Assembly (NCBI GenBank): GCA_016271365.2
Contig: CM057459.1
Coordinates: forward strand, 486,465,501 to 486,529,500
Direction of reading: 5' to 3'
DNA: 64,000 nucleotides
Source of the DNA: Neoceratodus forsteri
Lineage: Eukaryota; Chordata; Ceratodontiformes; Ceratodontidae
A program made the position numbers and the translations under genes. The notes under the pieces are model-generated. The model searched no databases. It was not told the DNA's origin and saw only the letters and a list, made by a program, of their open reading frames with translations. Shown here one piece after another: positions 53,129 through 63,179 of the stretch. Position 1 is the first letter of the stretch. Every line of letters begins with the position of its first letter.

Positions 53129-53571
53129 TCTTGCTTGTAGTCTTCTCCCCCAGTTTACAATGTGTAGTCATAGTCTTACCTGGGGTCTCACTAACTTCAT
53201 CATCTCCCACCAAGTAACAGCCTGGAAACACTGGTAACTCAGGAAGCAATAAGTCCACAGCATGCCATGATAAATCCAACAGGGGATCCTCCTCCAGTAC
53301 CCTCATGTCCCAATCCTCCATCACTTCCACCACATCTCCCTTGGCTTCTCGCAGTCAGGACTCCTCCATTAGTACCCTGCAGTGGTGCTCTGCCTCACTC
53401 CTACACTCATCGGCCTCTCTTCAGTGCTGGTTTGCCTCCAGCCATTCTCCACTAAGCCAGTGTACCAGCCTCACCAACTCTTCTACCCGATCTCCATCTA
53501 TCTTCTGTGGTGCTTCTCCCAGGTCACTCACTCCCACAGACATCCTTATCTCTGGTGCCATGCACTTGTCT
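53129..53571 (-). pseudogene. LTR-3 gag-like region, part 2
   Basis: Minus-strand pieces MAPEIRMSVGVSDLGEAPQ, DRVEELVRLVHWLSGEWLEA and VEVMEDWDMRVLEEDPLLDL, then LLPELPVFPGCYLVGDD. No motif is diagnostic. The position between primer site and integrase suggests gag and the start of pol. Frame changes and stops are present. Confidence 0.45.
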
Positions 53572-53579
53572 ACTATTAT

Positions 53580-55264
53580 CAGGGCCCCATGTTTTCTGCA
53601 ATTCTGTGGTTGCAGCACTGGCCACAGAAATCAGGGCTGAGCACAGAAATCAGTGCTTGCCACAGAAATCAGGAAATCCAGCCACACAGCAGCAGAAATG
53701 CTAGCTATGCTATGTGATCACACAAGGCAAGGGCATACTGTAGCTATTAATATGTTAAGTATGCCATGGCATACATACTAATTAGAAGGGGCAGCAAATT
53801 GATGCCACCCACTACAAAGCTGAAAAGCTAGTGACCGCATGCCATCTTGACTTGTGCTGGCTCTTGTTACGTAACTCCTTCCAGCCAGTATTGTGGGGGG
53901 TTGGGGACCTGATGCAAGAGTAGCAGAGCTTGATTAGGTCCATGGCAGTTATGATTTGCTGCTGTGTAGGTATGAGTAGCTCAGCCTTGTTCATTTTTTC
54001 TTGTGAAGCTGCTCACGTTCCATGCTAAATCCTTGAAAGATGAATTTGGAAGGAAGAACTGGAAGGTGAGCTGTAGTCAAGAGGTGAGAAGATTCAGTGG
54101 TGCCTGTGGAGGTGGAATCAATCTCAGTGTGGTGACAGGTATTGGAGGAGCTGATTGCAAAAACATAGGACTGGCAGCAGTCTGTGTAGAGGTCTTGGTC
54201 CCCACTGGTGGACATCTATCACAGTTTTAATTTGTGGGCCGTAATTCTGTACCTGCAAGTGTGAGAGTAATTTCTTGGCAGATTTGAACCTGCAACCTAA
54301 GTGGTGGCTCAATTCAAGCTCAATTCTTAAGGAGAGTCAAGTTGCCCAGTTGCAGCAGAGTTGGGGACTAGGGTATACTAGAATTGCAGCAAGTAGGCAT
54401 GGAAAAATATTGGAATGGAGAGTTTGATTGCTGCTATACACAAGTAAAATGAGGGTCACTGCCTGAAGAACACCACAATTCCGAGTTGTGAAGTGAAGAG
54501 GACATGCTAACCAAGGTTACTTCAGCTTAATAAGAATGACTTGCTTGCATTTTTTAGTGTGTCCCCAAAAAGAAAAATAAAGAGTCAGCAAATCCTACAG
54601 ACACTGCAAATTGCAGCCTCCTTCACTGTTATAGGAAGACAATTCCCACCCCCAACCCCAACACACATATTTGCACACTGCACTCAACATGTTTGCTACA
54701 AGGCAGTATATTCCTATTTTAAAAAAATAATAATCTAAAAGAACACTGATCAAAATCAGAAAAACAAATGTCTTTCAAGTTGGAGTCTCTCTTTATATCT
54801 GCTAACTGTAAATATAAACCAGAAGAAATCCAAGCAGGTTTTGCCTTCTGTGTAGTTTTAGCTATGTGTGTATGTCCTCCTCTGATTTTAACCTAGGAGA
54901 ACAGCAAAGGCCACCAATTTCCAAAAGAACAGAGGAGCCTTAAAATTTGGGGTGGGAGGGAAAATTCATCAAAAGAGAACACCTATGCCCATGGCTGTGC
55001 CAGGTCTGGGTTATTGCTGTTTAACATTTGTGGTAAGAATACATGATGTTAAATGGCTTGCTTTTCCACTTTCAGTGTAGCGGAGTGGTTGCATGAAGGC
55101 AGTCAAAGGGTTAACTAAGACTTAATCCCTTTGAAGGTATGCTATTTAGCCACAGTTCAGATGCTGCAGAATGGCCGCAGAATCAGCAGTTGTTCTGCCA
55201 CAGAAAGTATGAGGTCCTGCCGCAGAATGTAGGTCCACTTTGCTGCAATAAATACGGGGCCCTG
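53580..55264. mobile_element. 1.7-kb non-autonomous hAT-like element
   Basis: Terminal inverted repeats begin CAGGGCCCC on both sides (left at 53,580; right end ...CGGGGCCCTG at 55,264). They continue as about 110-bp subterminal inverted regions packed with CCACAGAAATCAG / CCGCAGAATG units. The flanking 8 bp are ACTATTAT (53,572-53,579) and GCTATTAT (55,265-55,272), a 7-of-8 match. The interior has no transposase. It is inserted in the gag-like region of LTR-3. Confidence 0.8.
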
Positions 55265-55272
55265 GCTATTAT

Positions 55273-55334
55273 CCTGTGATGCCAGGTCTGACACCCCAGA
55301 CTGAACTCTTCTTATGTACCATGGACGTTCAGCC
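55273..55334 (-). pseudogene. LTR-3 gag-like region, part 1
   Basis: Right after the primer site the minus strand reads GIPAERPWYIRRVQSG, VSDLASQD, up to the hAT-like insertion, and seems to continue at 53,571 with VDKCMAPEIRM. Too short for a firm domain call. Confidence 0.4.
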
Positions 55335-55357
55335 GGTATCCCACTTCTCACACCAAT
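55335..55357 (-). other. Primer-binding site region of LTR-3
   Basis: On the minus strand ATTGGTGTGAGAAGTGGGAT directly follows the LTR end ...CCCCGCTACA. It begins with the TGG expected for tRNA priming after a two-base spacer. The tRNA is not identified. Confidence 0.6.
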
Positions 55358-55705
55358 TGTAGCGGGGTTGGGATAGACAGGATAACAAACCAAGCAGACC
55401 AATAAATTCAGTGCATAACAAGTGCCAGCAAGGCACTCATCATTTTATTTTTCTCAGAAAAAGTTGAAATCAGGTTTCACAGAAATCAAGAAATAAGGTT
55501 AGTTCATTCACTTTCAAGATATCAAAATGAAACAAAAAAAACTAAACAGATGCAATACATTCAAAAAGGGCCACTGCTCTGCCCAGCAGTGCCACCAGGC
55601 TATCTCCTCACCTGTTTCACAGAAACGCGTGCACTTCAGAGGTCCACCACCTCTAGCAGTCAGCTCCAACTGACTCCCCTATCTGTCTACAGCTTGCTAA
55701 GGTAG
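55358..55705 (-). repeat. Truncated 5' LTR of LTR-3
   Basis: 348 bp matching the last 354 bp of the 3' LTR. It is cut at GGTAG (55,701-55,705), where sequence X copy 2 begins, so about 1.3 kb of the LTR, including its start, is missing. Confidence 0.85.
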
Positions 55706-56261
55706 CACCATGCAAAAATGTCCTTGCCCAGTACAGAACCCAGGTTTGTAGCCTGATGCTGGCTGAGCTATGAGTGGCTCAGCCCTCCATGCCATGGGTG
55801 CAACTTGATGAACCTCAGAATTTTCCCCTCTCTTGTGGTGCCCAACTAGGGTTAGGGTAGCGGTTTGTCACATTCGCTGCATTACCCCTGTTGGCACCAG
55901 CTTCCATCCATCAGGGTGGGTGTGTGTTGGGCAGCCAAACTCAGGATCCTGAATATTGGGATTCTGAGTGCTGGCATTTAGTAGATATACTACTGGGCCA
56001 ATTATTCTATTCAGTGGCAAAATTAAGAATAATTTATTTCCAAATGAGACAGTGGTGAGGACATTGTTGCCATTTACTGATAGAGTATTTGTTGATGATA
56101 TCATTTTTTCAACGTAATGTACACTATAGTACAGCCCTGTGCACAGTGATACTGTCCTGACATCAGACACCAACTGCACCAAGTAAGTCACACCAAGGTG
56201 CAGTTGGAGCACAACTATAACCTTTGTTTTTATTTTGAAAGTGAATATGAATGTATTTTAG
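55704..56261 (+). repeat. Sequence X, second copy (empty site)
   Basis: Nearly identical to 49,267-49,822, but it reads through GTATTTTAG into CCTTACTTTTTTC instead of meeting an LTR. It therefore preserves the pre-insertion site of LTR-3. Confidence 0.85.
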
Positions 56262-57149
56262 CCTTACTTTTTTCTTAATTAGCTCTGATCTAAATCTCTT
56301 TAAGCAATCATTTTAATATACTGACCATAAACATTCCTCTTTTTTTTTCTTTGTTAGCACAATCACAAAACATGTTTGGAACAGCCTTATCTGCTACCAC
56401 ATTGGCAGAGTGATTTTTGGGGGATTTCTTCACATCTCCCCCAAAATCTGAAAACCATGAAAGATGTATAAGTGAGGTATTTTTAGAAAATATTAGATAC
56501 CTAGTAGTTTTTTATAAAATTATTTATATACTGCATTCGTTCCTCTTGATTGTGTTATAGTTGTGTGAACCATCTGGTCACTAGTGAGCAGATGCATTGT
56601 AACCTCAAGAACGAGAGGATGTAGAGCATGGATGGCATGAGTGATGCAAACCTTGGACTGAATTTGGTGTTTTTCTCCTTTGGTTTTGCACTTTATGAAC
56701 CTGGTGACTTTTGTTGCATTAACAGCCTGTATAATTGATATTTCATTTAATTTATAAATAATTAGCAGCTTGTATTTGTGAAGATTTACTGTACTTGAAG
56801 ATTACGAGGACATTTTATTATCTTTTGACAAGTGCTAAGCTTTACTTTGGAGACATATTTTTACTCTGTGACAGTTTTTGTCTAAGTAAGACTGTTAAGG
56901 TTATGGGGCATCCAAAATGGTTAAGGCAGTGGGAAAGCTGAGTAAATATCCATCAGACAAGAAACTAGAATTCAAATATGGTGCTAGAATCAAAAAGATT
57001 TAATACTTCCTGATGGGCAACATAAGTAAATGTGTAGATGAATCTTCCCAAAGTAGAGCAATCACTTAGAGGTATAGTGCTAATTCTAACACAAAAATAA
57101 TTGTGGAAGGGATGAACCTGATGTTCAACATTAGAAACCTGGAAGAATG
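56262..57149. other. Unassigned AT-rich DNA
   Basis: No gene or named repeat recognised. Confidence 0.4.
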
Positions 57150-57245
57150 AGATAACCCATTGGCACAGTGGCAGCACTAATGTTTGCAAAGCCAGTGTCC
57201 CAGGTTTGAAAGTGAGCCTGAGTCATATGGGGCCAGCTGGGGGAG
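57150..57245 (+). repeat. tRNA-like SINE head, tentative
   Basis: TTGGCACAGTGGCAGCACTAA, then CCCAGGTTTGAAAGTGAGC at the spacing of A and B boxes. Weak B box; no body recognised. Confidence 0.35.
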
Positions 57246-59624
57246 AGGGGTTGATCTAATGTCTCTCAGCCAATCCCCTGGCACTGTTTAAATTCAGACT
57301 TGGAGTCTTTTTTGGCCAGAGGTGCTCCCAGGCCTCAGGCTGTCTACCGGGCAGGCCTAAGGCCACTGACCTAGCCTTAGGAGGCCAACCCCTTGACCAA
57401 AAGCCTAATCCTCTGGCAAGTAGAACCATCTTTATCCTAGAAAAGGCTTTGCACAGGCAGCCTGAGGAGAGTTTGGCCAATGATGGTGGAGGACACAGGG
57501 CAAGGGTGGATGTCTGCTGACCTGTAGAAGGTTAAAATGAGTTCCTTGGCCCCGTAAATGCAACTCCCCTCTAAAAGATCTCTAGTCCCCAGCAGTAATA
57601 CACAATCTAGTTTGGTTCTCCTGTGTGGCAACTAAGTCCCTGCAGCTGGGTAACAGCCCTATTGAGCACCAGTGAACCCTCATTGCAGTGGTCTCTAGCA
57701 GAGGAGCTCTTATCTTTCCTTGGGGGTTTGGTGGTCCCCAGCATGCAAGGAATCCCAAGTGAGCTCCAAGAGCAGCTCAGGGGTGAGTAGGCTTAGTGCC
57801 CAACAGTCCTTTCATAATTCACCAATGCTGCTCCAGTCAATGGGAGAATTGTTTGTTCAGCTAGGCCTTGAGGTAGGAGTTGTTTGCTCTGTCTGATTTT
57901 ATTGGGTGAGAGAGAAAGAGGGATTACACGAGGAAGAAGCTAAAAGGGATGAAACCAAATAATTTTTAAAGAAAAATAAAGGTACTTGTTAACTCAACCA
58001 ATGGAGGGATCATTGTTAGTTTAACCATTCAAAAGGGAGGCACTGGGGGAAGGAAGGCAGAGTTACTGCTTTACATGCATTCCCTGATTAAAGCAGAGAG
58101 ACTTCTGCATTCAGTCTCATAACAGAAAATCAGGGACTGCTTGTTAAATCAATATCAGGGTACTGCCTATTGGAAGGGGAAGGATTCTTCACCCTGAGTC
58201 CTCAGCTGTCTTGCTGCAACCTGGGCTGATTCTTTAAATGCAGAGGCAGAATGTTAACTGCATTACTCTTCAGAAATTCCATTGAATTGCAATTCATGGT
58301 GCTCTTTGTGCATCCTCTGCTGAGGGGAGGGGTGTGGGACCTGGCTGTAGCCCATTACTGGAATGGAGAGATGTAGGCCTTTGGCCCTCATTAATATTCA
58401 TTGAAAGTGATCCTAAGGGGAACAGAGGTACCAATGCTGATCAATATTAACAAAGGTTGGGTCTTCACCTGGCTAATGTAAAGATACACTAGCCTAAAGA
58501 GATATTTAACAGCCCAGCACACATTTGGGGTTCTTCACTACCAGACTGTTTTAGTGTCCACAAAGTGAAATGCATGGTGGTGCCTCAAGCACTGCTTCAT
58601 CTGCTTAGCCTTTAATCCATTTTAGTGTACCTGTCCTTATCTCACATTGCTTTATTCAACTGTTTAAGCCTACTTAGTGCTTGTGCCCCTTTTCTATGAA
58701 CTTAGCTGTGCTGTTAGTGCTGTGTCTTCTATGACCTGAACAGTGTTACAAGATGTTTGAGGACCTTCAAATCAAACTGTGCTATAATGTAACTGATGCC
58801 ACTAGGTTCTGAGCTATTTCCCCCAAACCAAACTTCTTATTGTGACTTAACTGTTGTATTCAGTCGAACTGCTTTAGGTGACTGACCTGCCTTATCTACT
58901 CAACTGGCTTATGTGACTGAACTGCTCTAAGTGCATTAATTGCTTTAAGTGCCTAACCTCTGAGCTGCTTAACTTTACTTCATGACCCACTTAGTGTTCC
59001 TATCTCTTTTGTGAAAGAAATGACATCAGACCCAAAAGCAACCTTTATTACTGTGTCATCTCCACCTGTGGGACCACAGGGGAGTAAAATCTTTGCCTCC
59101 ACTCCAGCGTTCCAGCTCCAGAAGGTGCTTACACTTTTGCCAGGTCCAGCAGACTTCATCCAGCTGCTTCTTCCCTTCAACACATTTGAGGCTGTTTGTA
59201 GCATGAGCCATTTGGTAGTGAGGGTTTCCAAAGTGAGCCAGCATAGGGGCTACCACTGCTGAAGCTGTAGGGCCCTCAGACTTAAAGAGGGGGACTGCCT
59301 TTCAGTTTTTTTTCCTTTTGTTCTCTTCCAATAGTTAATACACATGCTGCAAAGAGCTTCTCCAGTTTCTCTGCTTTGGCTCAGGGAGGGTCTCTGGAAA
59401 GCCCAGCATCACCTGTACTCACCTCCAATGACCTCCACTGACTCCATGCCTTTACCACAACACCCCAGGTTTGAGTTGCTGGCTGTAAGTGGTAGTCATC
59501 AGTTAGCTTGGGTAAACCAATGTGAGTCAGGGTAGGAACCACCCCAGCTTTAGCTTGAGGGACTTTGGTTGCCCTGTAAATTCAAAATCATGTGTCCCAG
59601 TCTCCCTCATAGACACTGTCTAGA
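57246..59624. other. Unassigned DNA
   Basis: No gene recognised. CTTAACTG/AACTGCTTTAAGTG-type words at 58,840-58,980 look like a short degenerate repeat. Overlapping frames on both strands at 58,980-59,260 have no domain. Confidence 0.4.
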
Positions 59625-59985
59625 GGTGGCAGAAGTACTGGTGGTCTGTGCCGAAGCTTCACCAAGAATTGTCAAACTCTTTGCTTTTCCTCAGAGGTGG
59701 CAGTAGTACTGGTGGCTAGACAGAGCAGTCTCATCAATGATTGCCAGGCTCTGTACTTTATTTCCTGAGGTGGCATAAGTACTGGTAGCCCATATGACAG
59801 GCATCACTGAGGATCACCATGCTTGTGATCATCTTGTTCTGAGGTGGCTTGAGTTCTGGTGGCCCAGCCAGAGGTAATGATGAAGACTGCCAGGTTCTGA
59901 AGTTGCAGCCATGGGGTGGTAAGGGTTCTGGAGACTTACCCAGAGGTCATAGAGCAGATTGTCCACACCCAGCATCTTTCTCTTG
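59625..59985 (+). repeat. About 72-bp tandem repeat, five units
   Basis: GGTGGCAGAAGTACTGGTGG and variants start at 59,625, 59,696, 59,769, 59,843 and 59,915 (spacings 71, 73, 74, 72). The rest of each unit is strongly diverged, so the array is old, while the GGTGGC...CTGGTGG head is kept. Confidence 0.85.
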
Positions 59986-60136
59986 ACTGGATCTTCACCT
60001 GCTGTTTAGCCCAAAGGTCATTGCAGCTGATGACTCCACATATCCTCCTCATCCACAACCAGGCTTCAACACCCATCCTCAACCAGGCACTTCACCTTCA
60101 ACATCATACCAGTGACACCAAGGGTCATCTTCTTCC

Positions 60137-60415
60137 TTGGGACAGGAAGCTACAATGCTTCACCCTGTTTCCGGTTTATTGGGGGAAGCCCTATTTTATG
60201 GCTTGTACAAGAAGCACTTCCCTGAGTTCATGCCCAATGGTCAATCCACCAATCTACTTAAAAAGCCCAAGCTTGGCGCATCAGATTGGTATGTCCTCAC
60301 TTATGCTTCAGCAAGAATCATCCAGGACTTGAATTGCCTAAACTTCCACATGACATTAGTTGGGCCAGTTATTGATCCCAGTATTCTTGTTTCTGTCTTT
60401 CCCTTGTATAAATAG
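60137..60415 (+). CDS. Hypothetical open frame, no known family
   Basis: A 92-residue frame (LLGEALFYGLYKKHFPEF, LKKPKLGASDWYVLTYASAR, TLVGPVIDPSILVSVFPLY) with protein-like composition. It overlaps a longer frame in another register (59,916-60,332). I do not recognise it; it may be a decayed element protein or chance. Confidence 0.15.
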   Translation: MGQEATMLHPVSGLLGEALFYGLYKKHFPEFMPNGQSTNLLKKPKLGASDWYVLTYASARIIQDLNCLNFHMTLVGPVIDPSILVSVFPLYK

Positions 60416-60419
60416 TGGT

Positions 60420-61040
60420 AGTGAAAAGTAAGTCCTTTTGCTGTGTGTTCCAATTAGTTGTAATTAATTTGCATCTTGGCTCTAGAGTACACTTCCTGTC
60501 TCTCCTTATAGATTAATCTGGTATCACCCTAAACTATAGGTTTATGAACCACCACATCTCATCCACCACAAAAGTACAGTAAATTAGAAAAAAACACTGT
60601 AGAAACTCAGAATAGTAAAGTAGGAAAACTAAATGTCATCAGCAAATGATTCAAATCAAAAATAAATTATTCACCCCTAGAAGTTACAGCTGTCATTATG
60701 GATAGGCCACATATACAAAATGGCACAATAAGGATATTAGTTTAACGTCCCTGGTTACTGTGATTTCAAATCAATGCATAAAATCAAGCTAGGAAAGGAA
60801 GAATTGATCTTCTTTGGAGAGAGGCAAGAGACAGTATGAATATTAAAGACCAGTATCTGTAGTATTGTGAAAAGTTCCTTACATCATTTTTAAATAGTTC
60901 AAAAATGAACCTCTCATAGAAAGAAACTGTATATACAGTATCTTTTGTCTGGCCAGAAAGAATATATGTTGTTTCAGCTTCCCTGGTTACCTTTGCACAG
61001 CATACAAATAATACAAAAAATCAGGATGAGAATACAGCAG
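60420..61040. other. Unassigned DNA
   Basis: No gene or repeat recognised. Confidence 0.35.
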
Positions 61041-61083
61041 TAGTACAGTACAGTACAGTACAGTACAGTATAGTACAGTACAG
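61041..61083. repeat. (TACAG)n microsatellite
   Basis: About eight 5-bp units with one TATAG variant. Confidence 0.95.
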
Positions 61084-61547
61084 CAAAGTGCAAATCTAGA
61101 ACGTCTTATAATGGAAACAAATATACATTAATCACAAGTACATCATTTAGTACACTAAAACCTTGTGGAAAACATACAAAGAAATGAACAGGATAGGCTG
61201 TTAATCAAAAATCCATTGTAGAAACTACTTCAAAAGCAGAGACACAACAAAGATCAATAAAGAGTATTATGAAGAGCATTGCCAAAAAGGTAGAAAAAGA
61301 AACTAGACAGTTAGTGAAGGAGTTTAAAGCATACAGTAAAGGACATAAAATAAATAACATAAAAATGAATAGAGACAATTCAAAAAAGTGTGACTAATCA
61401 AGTGCCAAAGGATTTGATACAGTAGGTTAAAGGGAAGAGATGACAACATATAAAATAACACAAATGGAGGGGAAGATTAAGAACCAAATGAGTAAACAGG
61501 GAGCTGATAAACAAAATATGAGGATCTGTAAAATGAAAACTACCCAG
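61084..61547. other. Unassigned A-rich DNA
   Basis: Strongly A-rich on the plus strand; no gene or repeat recognised. Confidence 0.35.
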
Positions 61548-61757
61548 TTGAAAAGATGATGATTTTATAATAATGTATCATTAATAATCATTATCAATTA
61601 TGTGCAAAGATCAGGATCAAGATTCAAAAACCATCACTGTGATCATGACTAACAATGATTAAACAGGAAAATTAAATGGCTGCCAATCAAAAAACATCAT
61701 GTTGTGCATATGGTGATTAATGATGATTGCATATCATCATGATTTCTCATGGTCAAC
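61548..61757. repeat. ATGAT/ATCAT-rich degenerate repeat, left block
   Basis: Dense AATGATT, ATCATTA and GATCATG words on both strands. A similar block at 62,896-63,147 lies on the far side of other sequence and an L1 fragment. Confidence 0.65.
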
Positions 61758-62225
61758 AATTTATTTTTTTTCTATATTTGGAAATGTATTGTGTTTTCTA
61801 CGTAAACATCTTTATTGGTATCATCAGCAATGACAAAGATTCCATAGAAATACCATGCCTTCCATTATACTTACTCTGATACCTCATTTCTTTCATAAGA
61901 GCTCAAATTGGTTTATATATCTCCTTTAAATGATTCATTTTATGGTTATGGTGAGTTTATATAAGTACCTGTTTTCTGCTCAAAACCTTTCATAAAAAAG
62001 TTAGCAAAATACTACTGTCAAGGCAAAATTATTTCAAACATAGGAATTACCATTGTTTTTGGTTCAAAAACTATACTATTGAAATATGCAAATTAGTTAT
62101 GTAAACGTGTATACTATATCGAACATTGCAATCCCTCTTCCTAAAAGTATTAAAACTTGACTTTGCATGATTTACATTATAATTTATTTGCTTTTACTTA
62201 TATTTGACATTCATATATTCATATT
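61758..62225. other. Unassigned AT-rich DNA
   Basis: No gene or repeat recognised. Confidence 0.35.
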
Positions 62226-62848
62226 AGGAACAAACTTTTTTTTCAAATTGAATATGCTTTATTGACTGAACAAGAGCAAAAACAGCATGAAAGTACAGCA
62301 GGACAAACCCATCTCTGGTCTAGAATTATACAGAGTACAGAATTTGAGAATAACAAAGTAGACGTAACTATATTAAGCTGTACATAAGTAATAAAAACCT
62401 GGGTAAAACAAAAAACAGGAAAAAAGAAAAACAACAGCCTAAACACAAAGAAACCACCCTCCCCCTTCCCCAAATCTCCAATCCTCACTTCCCACCACAT
62501 CACCAGAGGATATCAGAATACTTATGAGTTAAAAAGAAAATCCTGGTTGCAAAAATACACCATTTGAGGATGAGGCAGGTAATACAAAAGAGGGTAGATG
62601 TTACTAGATGGAACCACAGGCCACCAGAATTTATACAAAGAACTAGAAGGTTCAAATGGTTAACAGGACATACAGGGGTTCCCAGATGCTCTGATATTTA
62701 TGGAATTTGTCCGTCAAGCTGGCTATAATCTGCTCTGCCTGTAGAGCAAAAAGTATCTCCCGATACCACTTGGTAATGGAGGGGACCCTTTGATCCAGCC
62801 AGTGATGTAAAATCACTTTCTTTGCACATGCCAAAATAAGGAACAAAC
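62226..62848 (-). mobile_element. L1: 5'-truncated L1 with its target duplication
   Basis: AGGAACAAAC at 62,226-62,235 and again at 62,839-62,848 is a perfect 10-bp duplication. Between them, on the minus strand, lie the last 60-odd codons of ORF2, a 3' UTR, AATAAAGC and a short A tail (T-run at 62,236-62,243). The insertion proper is about 603 bp, a typical 5'-truncated L1. Confidence 0.88.
62651..62838 (-). pseudogene. ORF2: L1 ORF2 C-terminal end
   Basis: The minus strand reads ILACAKKVILHHWLDQ, SITKWYREILFALQAEQII and WEPLYVLLTI, then a stop. It aligns position by position with the end of the full-length L1 ORF2 here (KKLVLRHWMDQ, YSEWLKEMSLCFDTEKLI, WGKLYALYLK) but is clearly a different subfamily. 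No stop or shift interrupts this piece. Confidence 0.88.
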
Positions 62849-62895
62849 AATTCTGATAAGTATTACTCATGTGACTTACAGTCTATTAATACAGA

Positions 62896-63147
62896 ACTAA
62901 TACAGTCATCAATGATCATCAAAAATCATAATTTGATCATCCACAGATGATCAAAAACCATCAAGCTGATTTAAGCTTACAAAAAGAATCAATAATCATC
63001 AATTGATGATATGAAAGTTACATGCTTGATGATTAAATGATAATCTAGATGATCTTAAATCACAATCTCTCTTGATGATCATATGGTAATATTTGATGTT
63101 TGCCAATGATCTGTCATGACTGACCTTCAAAAAACATGATTGATGAT
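62896..63147. repeat. TGATCATC-rich degenerate repeat, right block
   Basis: Repeated GATCATCA, ATCAAAAATCAT and TTGATGAT words, many of them palindromic around TGATCA. Same character as 61,548-61,757. Confidence 0.7.
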
Positions 63148-63179
63148 TTACCAGTTCACCTGGGTAGGGCAATGCAAAC

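Larger units (their letters stand above)
49823..55705 (-). mobile_element. LTR retrotransposon (LTR-3), 5' LTR truncated
   Basis: On the minus strand: a truncated 5' LTR (55,705-55,358), a primer site, a gag-like start, a nested hAT-like element (55,264-53,580), more gag-like sequence, an integrase N-terminal zinc region (about 53,000-52,650), a polypurine tract and a complete 3' LTR (51,468-49,823). The integrase wording is of Ty3/Gypsy type. RT and RNase H are absent, either deleted or never downstream of what is kept. I see no envelope-like gene. Confidence 0.75.

Noticed and set aside
53305..53717. Two 111-residue plus-strand frames, Ser/Pro/His-rich
   Set aside because: They are shadows of the minus-strand LTR-3 gag-like sequence and run into the end of the 1.7-kb hAT-like element.
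49823..55705. Endogenous retrovirus
   Set aside because: No envelope-like frame; the integrase zinc region reads as Ty3/Gypsy.
49267..56261. X-Y ... Y-X arrangement as split direct repeats of a tyrosine-recombinase retrotransposon
   Set aside because: The Y parts behave as LTRs with a primer site and a polypurine tract, the integrase remnant is of DDE Gypsy type, and no tyrosine recombinase is seen.
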